Shown: positions 9,023-18,980, counted from the first letter of the stretch. The stretch is 64,000 nt of DNA from Thermogemmatispora carboxidivorans (GCF_000702505.1 NZ_JNIM01000001.1:496001-560000); one strand, 5' to 3'. Notes: generated from the sequence alone by a model not told the origin. Numbers and translations: made by a program.

Positions 9023-10069
9023 ATGAAGCAAGGCTATATCTTGAAGACGATTGACGAGCGCCGGGTCTGGGATAGCTTTCTAGAGCAACACGATGGCCAT
9101 CTGCTGCAGAGCTGGGGCTGGGGTGAGCTCAAGGCCGAGGCGGGCTGGCGCCCGCTGCGTCTGGCGCTCTGTGAGCGAGCGACGGGGCGCATGCTGGCCG
9201 CTGCTCAGGTCCTCTGTCGAGGGGCGTCCCAGGTGCCATACTGGTGCGGTCATCTGGCTTACATTCCTCGCGGCCCGGTGCTCGACTGGTCTCACGAGGA
9301 AAGCTGCTCTGCTTTCTGGACGGCTCTCCATCGCCTGCTGCGCCGGCGTGGAGCCTTAGCCCTGCGCCTGGAGCCACCGCTCCAGGAAGGCACCGCGCTG
9401 GGAGAGGCGGTCTCCCGCCGCCTGCTGACTTCCGGCTTCCGTCCTGTGCGCACCATCCAGCCTCTGCGCACGGTCATGGTTGATCTACAGGCCGATGAGG
9501 AGACGCTCCTGAAGCGGATGAAGGAGAAGTGGCGCTATAATCTGCGCCTGGCTGCCCGACGAGGCGTCAGGGTACGCGAGGCTCAGACCCTTGAAGATGT
9601 GCGCGCCTGGTATGAGCTATTGAAGATTACTGCGGCGCGCGATGGCTTTGGTATCCACCATTACGAGTACTATGAGCACGCCTGGCTGATTCTCGCTCCC
9701 CGCAACCAGCTCGATTTACTGCTGGCCGAGTATGAGGGGCAGCTCTTAGCGGGGATCTTCGTGGGGCGCATGGGACGCGAAGCCGTCTATCTCTATGGGG
9801 CCTCCAGCAACGAGCTGCGCCAGCTGATGCCCAATTATTTGCTCCAGTGGGAAGCAATGCGCCGCGCACGCGCAGCCGGCGCACTCCGCTACGATCTGTG
9901 GGGGATTCCTGCAACGGAAGACGAACATGAACCGCTGGCAGGGGTTTACCGTTTCAAGCGCGGCTGGGGTGGCCAGGTAGTCCGCTTCATCGGCGGTTAC
10001 GAGTCTGTGTATCGTCCACTCAGTATGAACCTGGCGCGACGCCTGCTTGGCGAACGTCTTGCTCTCTAG
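9023..10069 (+). CDS. FemAB-type peptidoglycan cross-bridge aminoacyltransferase
   Basis: 348 residues of the FemABX family, tRNA-dependent enzymes that add amino acids to the lipid II stem peptide. Two GNAT-like halves are visible: an N-terminal one starting 'LQSWGWGELKAEAGW', and a C-terminal one with 'MKEKWRYNLRLAARRGV', 'GIHHYEYYEHAW', 'LLAGIFVG' and the closing 'LAGVYRFKRGWGG' typical of the family. Related FemAB-like enzymes have other acceptors, so the exact amino acid is open. The start ATG lacks a convincing Shine-Dalgarno in a predicted transcript that begins at 9022 or 9023. It stands alone on the plus strand. Confidence 0.85.
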   Translation: MKQGYILKTIDERRVWDSFLEQHDGHLLQSWGWGELKAEAGWRPLRLALCERATGRMLAAAQVLCRGASQVPYWCGHLAYIPRGPVLDWSHEESCSAFWTALHRLLRRRGALALRLEPPLQEGTALGEAVSRRLLTSGFRPVRTIQPLRTVMVDLQADEETLLKRMKEKWRYNLRLAARRGVRVREAQTLEDVRAWYELLKITAARDGFGIHHYEYYEHAWLILAPRNQLDLLLAEYEGQLLAGIFVGRMGREAVYLYGASSNELRQLMPNYLLQWEAMRRARAAGALRYDLWGIPATEDEHEPLAGVYRFKRGWGGQVVRFIGGYESVYRPLSMNLARRLLGERLAL

Positions 10070-10392
10070 AGAGGCGTGCGCCCTCTCCACCTGCTCCCCA
10101 TGCTCTTCTCCGCCTTGCCTTGCCTTGCCTCGTCTCACCCTCTCGGAGCTGTCACCTTCAGGCCGGCTGATTCGTGTCTCTGGAGGGAAGAGCCAGGTGG
10201 AGAGAACAGGCTCTTTGCGATTGGACTGCTGGTGGGATATATAAGATACGTTCTCTCCTCCTGGATATCCTCCCCTCAAGAGAGGTAACTCACCTATGAG
10301 CTATATAAAAAGGCAAAAGCAGGTTCATTTTCCGAAGGACCTGCTTCGCCCTGTTGACTTTGCGTAAGCAGGGGAGTGCTTAAGGAGGCGCC
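10070..10392. promoter_or_regulatory. Leader region with A/T promoter-like box and hairpin
   Basis: This gap holds a TATATAAA-like box at about 10301-10308 and, just downstream, an 8-bp perfect inverted repeat AAGCAGGT (10317-10324) / ACCTGCTT (10339-10346) with a 14-nt loop. The hairpin would sit at the very 5' end of the mRNA for the small membrane gene at 10393. A short TTGCC tandem repeat occurs at 10111-10131. Confidence 0.35.
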
Positions 10393-10635
10393 ATGTCCGG
10401 TGAGCGTGGATGTTTATTCAACTCACTGCTCTTTCTCATCATCGTCTTTGTGCCGATTGTCGGGCACATTATTGAGACGTTCATGATTCTAGAGGATGAT
10501 CATTCAGCTGTGGGCAAGCTCCTCTGGCTGGCGGTCGTCTGGTTCATCCCGTTCCTTGGGCCGTTCCTCTACCTGGTCCTTGGTCAGCGGCGTCATCATG
10601 TTGCCTTTGGCCAGCCAAGCTATGGGACGCGCTAA
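10393..10635 (+). CDS. PLDc_N-like small membrane protein
   Basis: 80 residues, two hydrophobic helices separated by a short polar turn, with 'LAVVWFIPFLGPFLYLVLGQR' matching the phospholipase D N-terminal (PLDc_N) module found alone in many small bacterial proteins. Function of stand-alone copies is unknown. AAGGAGG (10382-10388) gives a clear start. The stop overlaps the stop of the convergent acetyltransferase gene by three bases. Confidence 0.75.
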   Translation: MSGERGCLFNSLLFLIIVFVPIVGHIIETFMILEDDHSAVGKLLWLAVVWFIPFLGPFLYLVLGQRRHHVAFGQPSYGTR

Positions 10636-11282
10636 GGCAGGGAAAGGGATGAAGGCGCAGTAGTCTGGGCTTCGCGCAGCATGGCCCACAGGCGCAGGCC
10701 CTGGCCGTGGGGCATGGGCGTCTCGCTGACCACGCGAAAGCCATGCCTTTCGTAGAAACCGACGTTGCGTGGATTCTGGGTTTCCAGGTAGCAAGGGAGG
10801 TGACGGGCTTCGGCCTGCTGGAAAACAACTTCGAGCAAGGCGCTGCCGATCCCCTGGCCCTGGTAAGGGGGATCAACGCCCAAGGCCCAGAGATACCAGT
10901 GGGGCCCATGTGTGTGGAGCGCGTGCTGGCGGGCGGCATAGCGCTCAGCCTGGCCGATACGCCAAAGACTGCCCAGGCCGAGGCGCAGAGGAGGAAAGCG
11001 CAGGCCGATCCTCAGCAGGCGCTCCAGCGTCGGTGTCGTCTCCCCCGGTGGCAGCCAGCATGCGATTCCTTCCAGGCCAGGAGTGGTGTAGACCTGACCG
11101 TAGCGCAGGCAATAGTGCACCGTCATGGTAAACAGGCCGGGCAAGACAGCGGCCCGTCGCTTCTCCTCGGGAAGCACAAAGACCATCAGGGGATCACGTT
11201 GGAAAGCCCGAGCCAAAACCTGGCAGGCCTCGGCTGCCTTCTCCGCGGGCAACAACATTGGTTCAGACCGTGACTGACTCAT
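10632..11282 (-). CDS. GNAT family N-acetyltransferase
   Basis: A 216-residue Gcn5-related acetyltransferase. The acetyl-CoA site is visible as 'LGVDPPYQGQGIGSAL' (V/I-x-P-x-x-Q-G-x-G motif A), followed by 'LETQNPRNVGFYERHGF', the motif B typical of small-molecule acetyltransferases. The substrate cannot be inferred. I start at ATG 11282, where GAAAGGAAGG precedes; a TTG at 11318 would add 12 residues without a ribosome site. The gene is convergent with the PLDc_N gene and divergent from the met leader. Confidence 0.83.
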   Translation of the reverse strand: MSQSRSEPMLLPAEKAAEACQVLARAFQRDPLMVFVLPEEKRRAAVLPGLFTMTVHYCLRYGQVYTTPGLEGIACWLPPGETTPTLERLLRIGLRFPPLRLGLGSLWRIGQAERYAARQHALHTHGPHWYLWALGVDPPYQGQGIGSALLEVVFQQAEARHLPCYLETQNPRNVGFYERHGFRVVSETPMPHGQGLRLWAMLREAQTTAPSSLSLP

Positions 11283-11412
11283 AGCCTTCCTTTCATCCTT
11301 CTCTTCTTGTTCAGGCAACCAGCTCTACTTCGCTCATCAGGCCAGCGGACAGGCGGCCTGGAGTGGTCATCAGGCCAGCCAGGCCACATCACAACCATCG
11401 CCGCGCTGACCC

Positions 11413-11441
11413 TTGACAGCTCCAGCCATCTCCGCTATACT
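11413..11441 (+). promoter_or_regulatory. Promoter of the metX operon
   Basis: Consensus -35 TTGACA (11413-11418), 17 bp, TATACT (11436-11441). Start near 11448 gives a leader of about 645 nt, which holds both riboregulators below. Confidence 0.8.
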
Positions 11442-11490
11442 AACTAACAACTATAATGTACCCGAACAATTGAACCGACGCGGTTAGCGC

Positions 11491-11598
11491 TCTCATCAAG
11501 ACGGGTGGAGGGAGACGGCCCTGTGAAGCCCGGCAACCCGCCAGCAGAGCTGCTGGCAAGGTGCCAATTCCGGCGGAACACCGTTCCGCAAGATGAGG
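11491..11598 (+). promoter_or_regulatory. SAM-I (S-box) riboswitch
   Basis: The aptamer is recognisable from its conserved parts in order: P1 arms CTCATC (11492-11497) and GATGAG (11592-11597), AAGACGGGTGGAGGGA, GGCCCTGTGAAGCCCGGCAACC broken at the usual place, and AAGGTGCCAATTCC. SAM binding stabilises P1 and lets the terminator just downstream form, so methionine genes are shut when SAM is plentiful. Confidence 0.95.
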
Positions 11599-11622
11599 GG
11601 AACCTGGCAATGATGCTAAAGA

Positions 11623-11647
11623 CCCCTTTTCACAAAAGGGGTTTTTT
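11623..11647 (+). terminator. Terminator of the SAM-I riboswitch
   Basis: Perfect arms CCCCTTTT (11623-11630) and AAAAGGGG (11634-11641) with loop CAC, followed by TTTTTT. The GAGGGG at the 3' side of P1 can pair with CCCC of the terminator, giving the expected switch. Confidence 0.9.
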
Positions 11648-11689
11648 CTTGCCCCGCGTACCGGTACCGGGCGGGTACGAGTGTGCTCA

Positions 11690-12064
11690 CCAGTCGTCTA
11701 GCGGTCAATCGAATCGAGAATAACGTTGACGAGGTCGAGTAGACGTCGTGTGCGGCTACAGAGAGTCGGTGGCGCTGAGATGCCGGCGCTGCGGCGGCGT
11801 TGAAAATGCCCTCCGAGTTGCAGGTTGAAGGCCCGCGTTGGCGGGCGAGTAGACTGTGCCGGGTGGCTCCGTTATAAGCTGCAGTGTTGCGAGCAAAAGA
11901 GATCCCAGGCCGGGCAAGGCTTCTGCCGGAGCGGAGGGCCGCGGTCGCGCCTGGAGACACGCGACTCAGCAACACTCCAAGGCCAGCGTCGTGAGGCGCT
12001 GGCAAAACAGGGTGGTACCGCGAAGAGACTGTCCCTCGCCCCTGGGTAGGGTGAGGGTTTTTTT
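11690..12064 (+). promoter_or_regulatory. T-box leader, probable Met specifier
   Basis: A T-box riboswitch sensing uncharged tRNA. Stem I landmarks are AGTA (11738-11741), AGAGAG (11760-11765), the GGTGGCGCTGAGATGCC distal loop region, and GAAAATGCC with a candidate specifier ATG at 11806-11808. The T-box itself, AGGGTGGTACCGCG (12009-12022), is a perfect consensus. It is followed by a terminator with 9-bp arms (12033-12041 / 12049-12057) and T7. Uncharged initiator or elongator tRNA-Met would favour the antiterminator. Presence of the T-box is certain; the Met specifier is inferred from position and from the genes downstream. Confidence 0.93.
12033..12064 (+). terminator. Terminator of the T-box
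   Basis: CCCTCGCCC pairs with GGGTGAGGG (one G-T pair) around CTGGGTA, then seven T residues. It ends 29 nt before the metX ATG. Confidence 0.9.
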
Positions 12065-12093
12065 GTTCCCTTTTTGTTGCAAGGAGTGTGCAC

Positions 12094-13242
12094 ATGGTGG
12101 CTCGCGTCGAGCACAGCGTGGTGACAGGTACACAGCCTGCTCCTGTGAATCACTTGCAAAGCTATACCTTCGACTCGTTGCCGCTTCAGTACGGTGGCCA
12201 TTTTGGCCCCGTGACGCTGGCCTACGAAACCTGGGGGCGCCTCAACGCGGCAGGCGACAATGCCATCCTGATCGCTCATGCCCTGACGGGCAGTTCGCAT
12301 GCCCATGATCCTGAGCACCCGAACGACCCGAAGGCCGCCTGGTGGAACCCGCTGATCGGCCCTGGCCGGCCCTTCGATACGTCGCGCTACTTTGTCGTCT
12401 GCTCAAACGTGCTCGGCGGCTGCTATGGCAGTACTGGCCCTGCGTCGATCGATCCGGGCACGGGGCGACCCTATGGCATGCGTTTCCCGCTGGTCACGAT
12501 TCGCGATATGGTCCATGCCCAGCGCCGCCTGATAGAACACCTGGGTATTCGGCGCTTGATTGTGGCCGGCGGCTCGATTGGAGGACAGCAGGCGCTGGAA
12601 TGGGCAGTCTGCTACCCGGAGCTGGTGGAGAAGGTCATCGTGGTGGCCGCCACGGTGGCTTTGACAGCTCAGGCTATTGCCTTCAGTGAGGTGGGGCGCC
12701 AGGCCATTATGCTCGACCCACGCTGGCAGGGCGGCGATTATCTGCCCGGCCAGGGACCCGATGCCGGCCTGGCCATCGCGCGCATGCTCGGCATGATTAC
12801 CTACCAGAGCGAGGAGGCAATGGAACTGCGCTTCTCCCGTCGCCCAGCTCGCTCTTGTGAGGTTCCTACACCGACCCGCACCCCAAGCCTGGGAATGCGC
12901 TTCGATGTAGAGAATTATCTGTATTATCAGGGCCAGTCTCTGATACGGCGCTTCGACGCTAATACATATCTGTATCTGAGCCGCGCAATGGATCTTTACG
13001 ATGTCAGCGAGGGCTACTCTTCTCTCGATGCGGCTCTTGCTCGTATTCGCAGCCGTGCGCTCTTTATCGGCATTCGCTCTGACTTTCTCTTTCCGGCGGC
13101 GCGGGTCCGCTGGCTGGCCGGGCGAGTGCGGGAGCTTGGAGGAGATGCCACCTATATCGAGCTGGATTCTCCTCATGGCCACGATGCTTTCTTGAAAGAG
13201 TGGGAGCAGATGAACGCTGCTCTGCGCTGGTTGGGAGCCTGA
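12094..13242 (+). CDS. metX: Homoserine O-acetyltransferase
   Basis: Transfers an acyl group, normally acetyl from acetyl-CoA, to homoserine, the first dedicated step of methionine synthesis. 382 residues, alpha/beta-hydrolase fold: 'HALTGSSHA' oxyanion region, 'CSNVLGGCYGSTGP', nucleophile Ser161 in GGSIGGQQ, 'GIRSDFLFP' with the acid Asp, and catalytic His in 'SPHGHDAF'. ATG 12094 has AAGGAG 7 nt upstream; the GTG two codons earlier is too close to it. First gene after the SAM-I plus T-box leader, followed by metY, aspartokinase and asd on the same strand. Some family members use succinyl-CoA, so acetyl is the likely but not proven donor. Confidence 0.95.
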   Translation: MVARVEHSVVTGTQPAPVNHLQSYTFDSLPLQYGGHFGPVTLAYETWGRLNAAGDNAILIAHALTGSSHAHDPEHPNDPKAAWWNPLIGPGRPFDTSRYFVVCSNVLGGCYGSTGPASIDPGTGRPYGMRFPLVTIRDMVHAQRRLIEHLGIRRLIVAGGSIGGQQALEWAVCYPELVEKVIVVAATVALTAQAIAFSEVGRQAIMLDPRWQGGDYLPGQGPDAGLAIARMLGMITYQSEEAMELRFSRRPARSCEVPTPTRTPSLGMRFDVENYLYYQGQSLIRRFDANTYLYLSRAMDLYDVSEGYSSLDAALARIRSRALFIGIRSDFLFPAARVRWLAGRVRELGGDATYIELDSPHGHDAFLKEWEQMNAALRWLGA

Positions 13243-14691
<1,449 letters not shown>

Positions 14692-14746
14692 GAAGAAGCG
14701 AGGCGAGCAAGTGGTGCCTCGCCTGGGAGATAAAGGGTGATTGTCA

Positions 14747-16222
14747 ATGGATGTTGAGTGTTCGCTCTGTGTCCTAAAGTTTGGTGGTACCTCTGTTGGC
14801 AGTGGCGAGCGTATTCGCCGTGTTGCTCAGATTGTAGCTCAGGCGGCCAGTAAAGCTCTCAACGAGGCGGCGCCTTTCCCTGTCGTGGTGGTCTCGGCGA
14901 TGTCGGGCATTACGGATCAGCTGCTGCGCATTGCCCAGTTTGCCCGGCGTGGCGAGAGTCTCGAGTGGCGCCGCGAGTTAGCTGCTCTCCGTGAACGGCA
15001 TCTTCAGGCTGCTGAGAAGGCTGTTCATGATGGAAAGCGCCTGGCGGAGCTGCGTGCCGCTCTCGAAGAGACGCTGGCCGGGCTAGAGCGCGAGGCTGCT
15101 GGCTGTGAGGACTATGTCGACGCTGTAGCGGCCTGGGGTGAGCGTCTCTCGGTGCTCTTGCTGGCTGCTGCCATCAACGACCTCAGTCTGCCGGGAGTAG
15201 CGGCTGCTCCAGTCCGTGAGGAAGTGATCGTAACAGGGGAGCCGCAAGGCAGTGCGCCGAGCGAGCCGGGCGCTGTCATTGGCGCTGAGCCGCTGGAAGA
15301 GGAAACACGCGCGCGGGCGCAGCTTCTACTGCAGCCATTGCTCCAGGGGCGGACGGTCCCGGTGGCCCCGGGCTTCATCGGGCGCACGCCTGCTGGTCTG
15401 GTCACAACCCTGGGGCGCAACGGCTCCGACTACTCTGCCACTGTCATCGGGGCCGCTATCGACTGCTGCGAGGTCGCCATCTATACCGACGTAGATGGGG
15501 TCATGTCCGCTGACCCGCGCATTGTTGCCAATGCGCGTCTGCTGCCGGCCTTGACCTATGCGGAGGCGGCGCGCCTCTCCTGGTTTGGGGCAAAAGTCTT
15601 ACATCCGCGCACCCTGATCCCGGTGGCTCAGCGCAATATCCCTGTGCGCGTGCGTAACACCTTCCGGCCACAGATGCAAGGCACGCTCATTGGACCGGAG
15701 GGCAGGTATCACAGTGGGGCCACGGCCATCACCGTGCGGCGGCGCCTGGCCCTGGTGACCGTTGAGAGTACCAACATGTTTGGGGCCCCTGAGAACGCTG
15801 GCCAAGTCTTTGCCCTGGCGGCTCGCGTTGGAGCGGCCCCCGTGGCCATCTGCTCCTCTTCTGGTCATCATCTCTCGTTTATGGTCGAAGAGCAGGCCGC
15901 GGCCTCTGTCGTCTCCTTGCTTCAGCACGACCTGGGTCACTGGCGAGTAAGCTGTCGTCTGGGCCTGGCGGCCTGTGCCTGCCTCGGTTCTGGTTTTACG
16001 AGCGATCCGATGAGTCCAGCCCGGGCCATCAGCGCGCTGGCGCGCGAGCGCATTCCCGTTATCTCCCAGGGTGCTTCTGAGCAGGGCATTATGCTCATCA
16101 TTGAGGATGGCGATAGCGAGCGTGCTTTGCGCTGCCTCCATCGAGATTTGATCGCGCCGGTGATTCCTCTTGTACGCCATCCGGCCCATGAAAAGCGTCT
16201 GGAAGCGCTGAAGGCCCGCTAG
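14747..16222 (+). CDS. lysC: Aspartate kinase
   Basis: Phosphorylates aspartate, the entry to the Lys/Met/Thr family. 491 residues with 'LKFGGTSVGSGERIRR', the 'VSAMSGITDQLL' loop, 'TTLGRNGSDYSATVIGAAI' and 'IYTDVDGVMSADPRIV', then two ACT-type regulatory repeats in the last 150 residues. No homoserine dehydrogenase domain is fused. The ATG at 14747 is preferred to a TTG two codons upstream because AAGGGTG then sits 7 nt away. Third gene of the met operon, so in this organism aspartokinase supply is tied to methionine status; allosteric effectors cannot be read from the sequence. Confidence 0.94.
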   Translation: MDVECSLCVLKFGGTSVGSGERIRRVAQIVAQAASKALNEAAPFPVVVVSAMSGITDQLLRIAQFARRGESLEWRRELAALRERHLQAAEKAVHDGKRLAELRAALEETLAGLEREAAGCEDYVDAVAAWGERLSVLLLAAAINDLSLPGVAAAPVREEVIVTGEPQGSAPSEPGAVIGAEPLEEETRARAQLLLQPLLQGRTVPVAPGFIGRTPAGLVTTLGRNGSDYSATVIGAAIDCCEVAIYTDVDGVMSADPRIVANARLLPALTYAEAARLSWFGAKVLHPRTLIPVAQRNIPVRVRNTFRPQMQGTLIGPEGRYHSGATAITVRRRLALVTVESTNMFGAPENAGQVFALAARVGAAPVAICSSSGHHLSFMVEEQAAASVVSLLQHDLGHWRVSCRLGLAACACLGSGFTSDPMSPARAISALARERIPVISQGASEQGIMLIIEDGDSERALRCLHRDLIAPVIPLVRHPAHEKRLEALKAR

Positions 16223-16268
16223 AATCGAGAGGACACGCGAGTAGAAGGCATGGGCAAAGGAGGATGCC

Positions 16269-17342
16269 TTGACGATGCAACAGATGCAAAAACGTCTCCC
16301 GGTGGCGGTCCTTGGGGCGACTGGCATGGTTGGGCAGCGCTTCATCGAGCTGTTGCAAGACCATCCCTGGTTTGAGCTAGTAGCTCTGGCGGCCTCTGAC
16401 GTGCACGGGGGGCGCCCCTATGGCGAGGTAGCGCGCTGGCGTCTTGGTGGCAGCATGCCCGGGCAGGTCGCCCGACTGCCGGTCTTGCCCTGCCGCCCGG
16501 AGGCTCTGCCTGAGATCAAGATCGCCTTCTCGGCCCTGCCAGCTGAGGTGGCCGGTGAGGTCGAGGCCGCTTTTGCAGGAGCTGGTGTGGCCGTCTTCAG
16601 CAATGCCAAGAGCTATCGCATGGAGCCTGATGTACCGCTGCTGGTGCCCGAGGTCAATGCTGAGCATGCTCTGGCCATTCAGCAGCAGCGCAAGCGTCGA
16701 GGCTGGAGTGGCTGCATTGTGACCAATCCCAATTGTTCGGCCACGCCGCTGGTGATGGCGCTCAAGCCCTTGCAGCAAGCCTTTGGCCTACGCAAAGTTC
16801 TGGTGACGACCCTCCAGGCGATCTCTGGCGCTGGCTATCCAGGGCTGCCCTCCTACGATATTCTCGACAACGCCATTCCTTTCATCTCTGGTGAGGAGCC
16901 GAAGGTTGAGAGCGAAACGCTCAAGATGCTGGGCGAATGGCGTGAAGAAGAGGGTTTCAACTGGGCGCCGCTGGTTGTGAGTGCGCACTGCAATCGTATC
17001 GCCACCCGCGAGGGCCATCTGGAGTGCGTGAGCGTCGAGCTAGAGCGCCAGGCCTCGCCCGAAGAGGTGATCGCCGCCTGGGAGCACTTTCTACCTGAAC
17101 CGCAGCGTTTGCGGCTGCCGAGTGCTCCTCTGCCGCCACTGATCTACCGCAGCGAGGAAGATCGTCCCCAGACGCTACACGATCGCGATGCAGGTCAAGG
17201 GATGGCGGTTACCCTGGGGCGTCTGCGTCCCTGCCCCGTCTTGAGCTATAAATTTGTCGCCCTGGCTCATAATACCATCCGCGGTGCGGCGGGTGGCTCC
17301 CTGTTGAACGCAGAGCTATGTGTCAGCAAGGGCCTGCTCTGA
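16269..17342 (+). CDS. asd: Aspartate-semialdehyde dehydrogenase, archaeal/fungal type
   Basis: Reduces aspartyl phosphate to aspartate semialdehyde with NADPH. 357 residues: 'VAVLGATGMVGQRF' nucleotide site, catalytic Cys156 in 'TNPNCSATPL', 'ISGAGYPGLPSYDI', and the His in 'SAHCNRIATREGHLE'. The sequence resembles the archaeal/fungal subclass rather than the E. coli form. AAAGGAGG (16256-16263) points to TTG 16269; ATG 16275 two codons on is the alternative. Last gene of the operon, followed by a strong hairpin. Confidence 0.94.
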   Translation: MTMQQMQKRLPVAVLGATGMVGQRFIELLQDHPWFELVALAASDVHGGRPYGEVARWRLGGSMPGQVARLPVLPCRPEALPEIKIAFSALPAEVAGEVEAAFAGAGVAVFSNAKSYRMEPDVPLLVPEVNAEHALAIQQQRKRRGWSGCIVTNPNCSATPLVMALKPLQQAFGLRKVLVTTLQAISGAGYPGLPSYDILDNAIPFISGEEPKVESETLKMLGEWREEEGFNWAPLVVSAHCNRIATREGHLECVSVELERQASPEEVIAAWEHFLPEPQRLRLPSAPLPPLIYRSEEDRPQTLHDRDAGQGMAVTLGRLRPCPVLSYKFVALAHNTIRGAAGGSLLNAELCVSKGLL

Positions 17343-17409
17343 GGAGAAGCTGAAGGGGGTGCTGGCCTGGCTGGCTCCCGCTGCGTGCGGCAACCGATTG
17401 GCAGACCAA

Positions 17410-17457
17410 CTGGCGCACCTGGCAGACCTGCCTGTCGCTCAAGGTGCGCCAGCTTTA
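17410..17457 (+). terminator. Terminator after the met operon
   Basis: 11-bp perfect arms CTGGCGCACCT (17410-17420) and AGGTGCGCCAG (17442-17452) followed by CTTTAT. It lies between the convergent asd and S53 peptidase genes and could serve both. Confidence 0.65.
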
Positions 17458-17497
17458 TCTGGCCGCCTATCTGCTTCCCTGGCCGACGGGAGAGAGA

Positions 17498-18847
17498 CTA
17501 TTGACCTGTCGCTGCCAGGTTGGCCTGGGTGCGAATCAGATCGGGGATGAGGTATTGTGCATTGGGGCTGCCCAGCCCGGTCACTGCGTCCCAGCCTGCT
17601 CCGGCGGGGTAACCGGGCACATTCACACCCTGGTTGACGCTGTTATCTCCCACGGTAATATCGTGAAAATCGCGCTGATAGTTCGCTGAAGTGGCAATGG
17701 TATACAGAGCTGGATTCAGAAAGCCGAGTGGATGGCCAGCCATCTGATTGGCAATCGCCGCCAGGGCGGCCCACATCGGAGCGGAGGCGCTGGTTCCACC
17801 GACCGTCTCCCAGACACCGTTGAAGTAGAAAGCCAGATTGGTCGCCGGGTCGGCAGCCGCGGCCACATCGGGAACTCCACGGCGGCCCTGGAAGGCTGCT
17901 TGTGTGGCGGCAGGCAGCGACTTCTGATAGGCTGGCTCCGGGAAGAAGCTACTGAAGCCGCCACCGCTCCTACTCCAGCCGATCTCATGAACCTGCTGCC
18001 CCTGGCGCAGCAGCGTTGTTCCCCCCACGCTAGTCACCCAGGGCACATCGGCGGCGAAACTGGTCGTGGCCTTGGGTGAGAGCCGCGACATATTCAAATC
18101 GGCGTAATCAGTGGCGCCGTTGTCTCCCGAAGAGCTGAAGAAAGTCATATGCTCCTCTACTGTTGCCCGCTGGAGCAGGGCGTTCCACTGTTGGATCTCC
18201 TGCTGACCGGCAGCATCCGCCAGCGTAACTTCGGAAGCCCCCCAGCTTTGGGAGACGATCGTACCCAGGTGGTGATCGATGGCGTACTGGATCAACTGCC
18301 GAAACTCGGGCAACCCGACCGTACCTTCTGTTTCAGCAACTGGGCTGACCAGTACCACAATTTGGGCCTCGGGAGCCAACGCATGGATGATCTCGACGTC
18401 GAGCTCGGTTTCACCGGCCCAGCCGCTCTTATCGTGATGGGGATCGTATTCCGGCTTCTGGATTGGCTGAATCACTTGAACCTTGGTGAGAGGCAGCTGA
18501 AAACGACGGCTGAAGACATCGAGATCCTGCTGCAAGGTGGGGCTGCCAAACGAGACGATATCGATAATGGTCTGGCCCTTACCGGTATAGCCACGCTGGA
18601 TCAGCGGCTCGAAACCGTAGTATTGGCGAAGCTGGAGAGGAGTATAGCAAGTGACTGAGGAGCTGAAGAGGACCGGGGGACAGCTCTCTGCTGCTGCGCT
18701 GGGAGTGGCTGGGCGCGGCGTCGGGGTCGTCGTAGCAGTACCCCCTATCCCAGGTAGACCCGCGCAGCCGCTGAAGGCGAGTGCGAAGGTAAAGGATATC
18801 AGTAGCAATAGCTTGAGGAAAGGCTTTTGTTGGCCGTGGCCTTGCAT
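17498..18847 (-). CDS. S53 (sedolisin/kumamolisin-type) peptidase, lipoprotein
   Basis: Serine-carboxyl peptidase of 449 residues. Signal peptide with lipobox ending at Cys28 (Ala-Phe-Ser-Gly-Cys), then a Thr/Pro linker. Catalytic residues visible: Glu146 and Asp150 in 'GETELDVE', Asp242 in 'SSSGDNG', Ser353 in 'GGTSASAP', and the C-terminal Ca site 'HDITVGDN'. Sedolisins usually carry a ~180-residue activation pro-domain; here only about 60 residues precede the catalytic domain, so the pro-domain is absent. Such enzymes are secreted and act at acid pH. AAGGAGAG precedes the ATG. Own promoter TTGACC-17-TATACT lies 100 bp upstream. Confidence 0.92.
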   Translation of the reverse strand: MQGHGQQKPFLKLLLLISFTFALAFSGCAGLPGIGGTATTTPTPRPATPSAAAESCPPVLFSSSVTCYTPLQLRQYYGFEPLIQRGYTGKGQTIIDIVSFGSPTLQQDLDVFSRRFQLPLTKVQVIQPIQKPEYDPHHDKSGWAGETELDVEIIHALAPEAQIVVLVSPVAETEGTVGLPEFRQLIQYAIDHHLGTIVSQSWGASEVTLADAAGQQEIQQWNALLQRATVEEHMTFFSSSGDNGATDYADLNMSRLSPKATTSFAADVPWVTSVGGTTLLRQGQQVHEIGWSRSGGGFSSFFPEPAYQKSLPAATQAAFQGRRGVPDVAAAADPATNLAFYFNGVWETVGGTSASAPMWAALAAIANQMAGHPLGFLNPALYTIATSANYQRDFHDITVGDNSVNQGVNVPGYPAGAGWDAVTGLGSPNAQYLIPDLIRTQANLAATGQ

Positions 18848-18951
18848 CCAGCTCTCCTTCTGGAAAATATTCCTGTCTGTCCTGCTACGCCATGAGCGGG
18901 CATAGACAGCGCAGCTCCCCGTAGCGGTTCACTGCGGCCCAGTGAGAAAGC

Positions 18952-18980
18952 AGTATATCGTGATAGCTCAAAAAGGTCAA
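18952..18980 (-). promoter_or_regulatory. Promoter of the S53 peptidase gene
   Basis: On the minus strand TTGACC (18980-18975), 17 bp, TATACT (18957-18952). Leader of about 98 nt. Confidence 0.7.

Noticed and set aside
10111-10131. TTGCC tandem repeat, four units
   Set aside because: Too short to interpret and outside any gene or promoter core.
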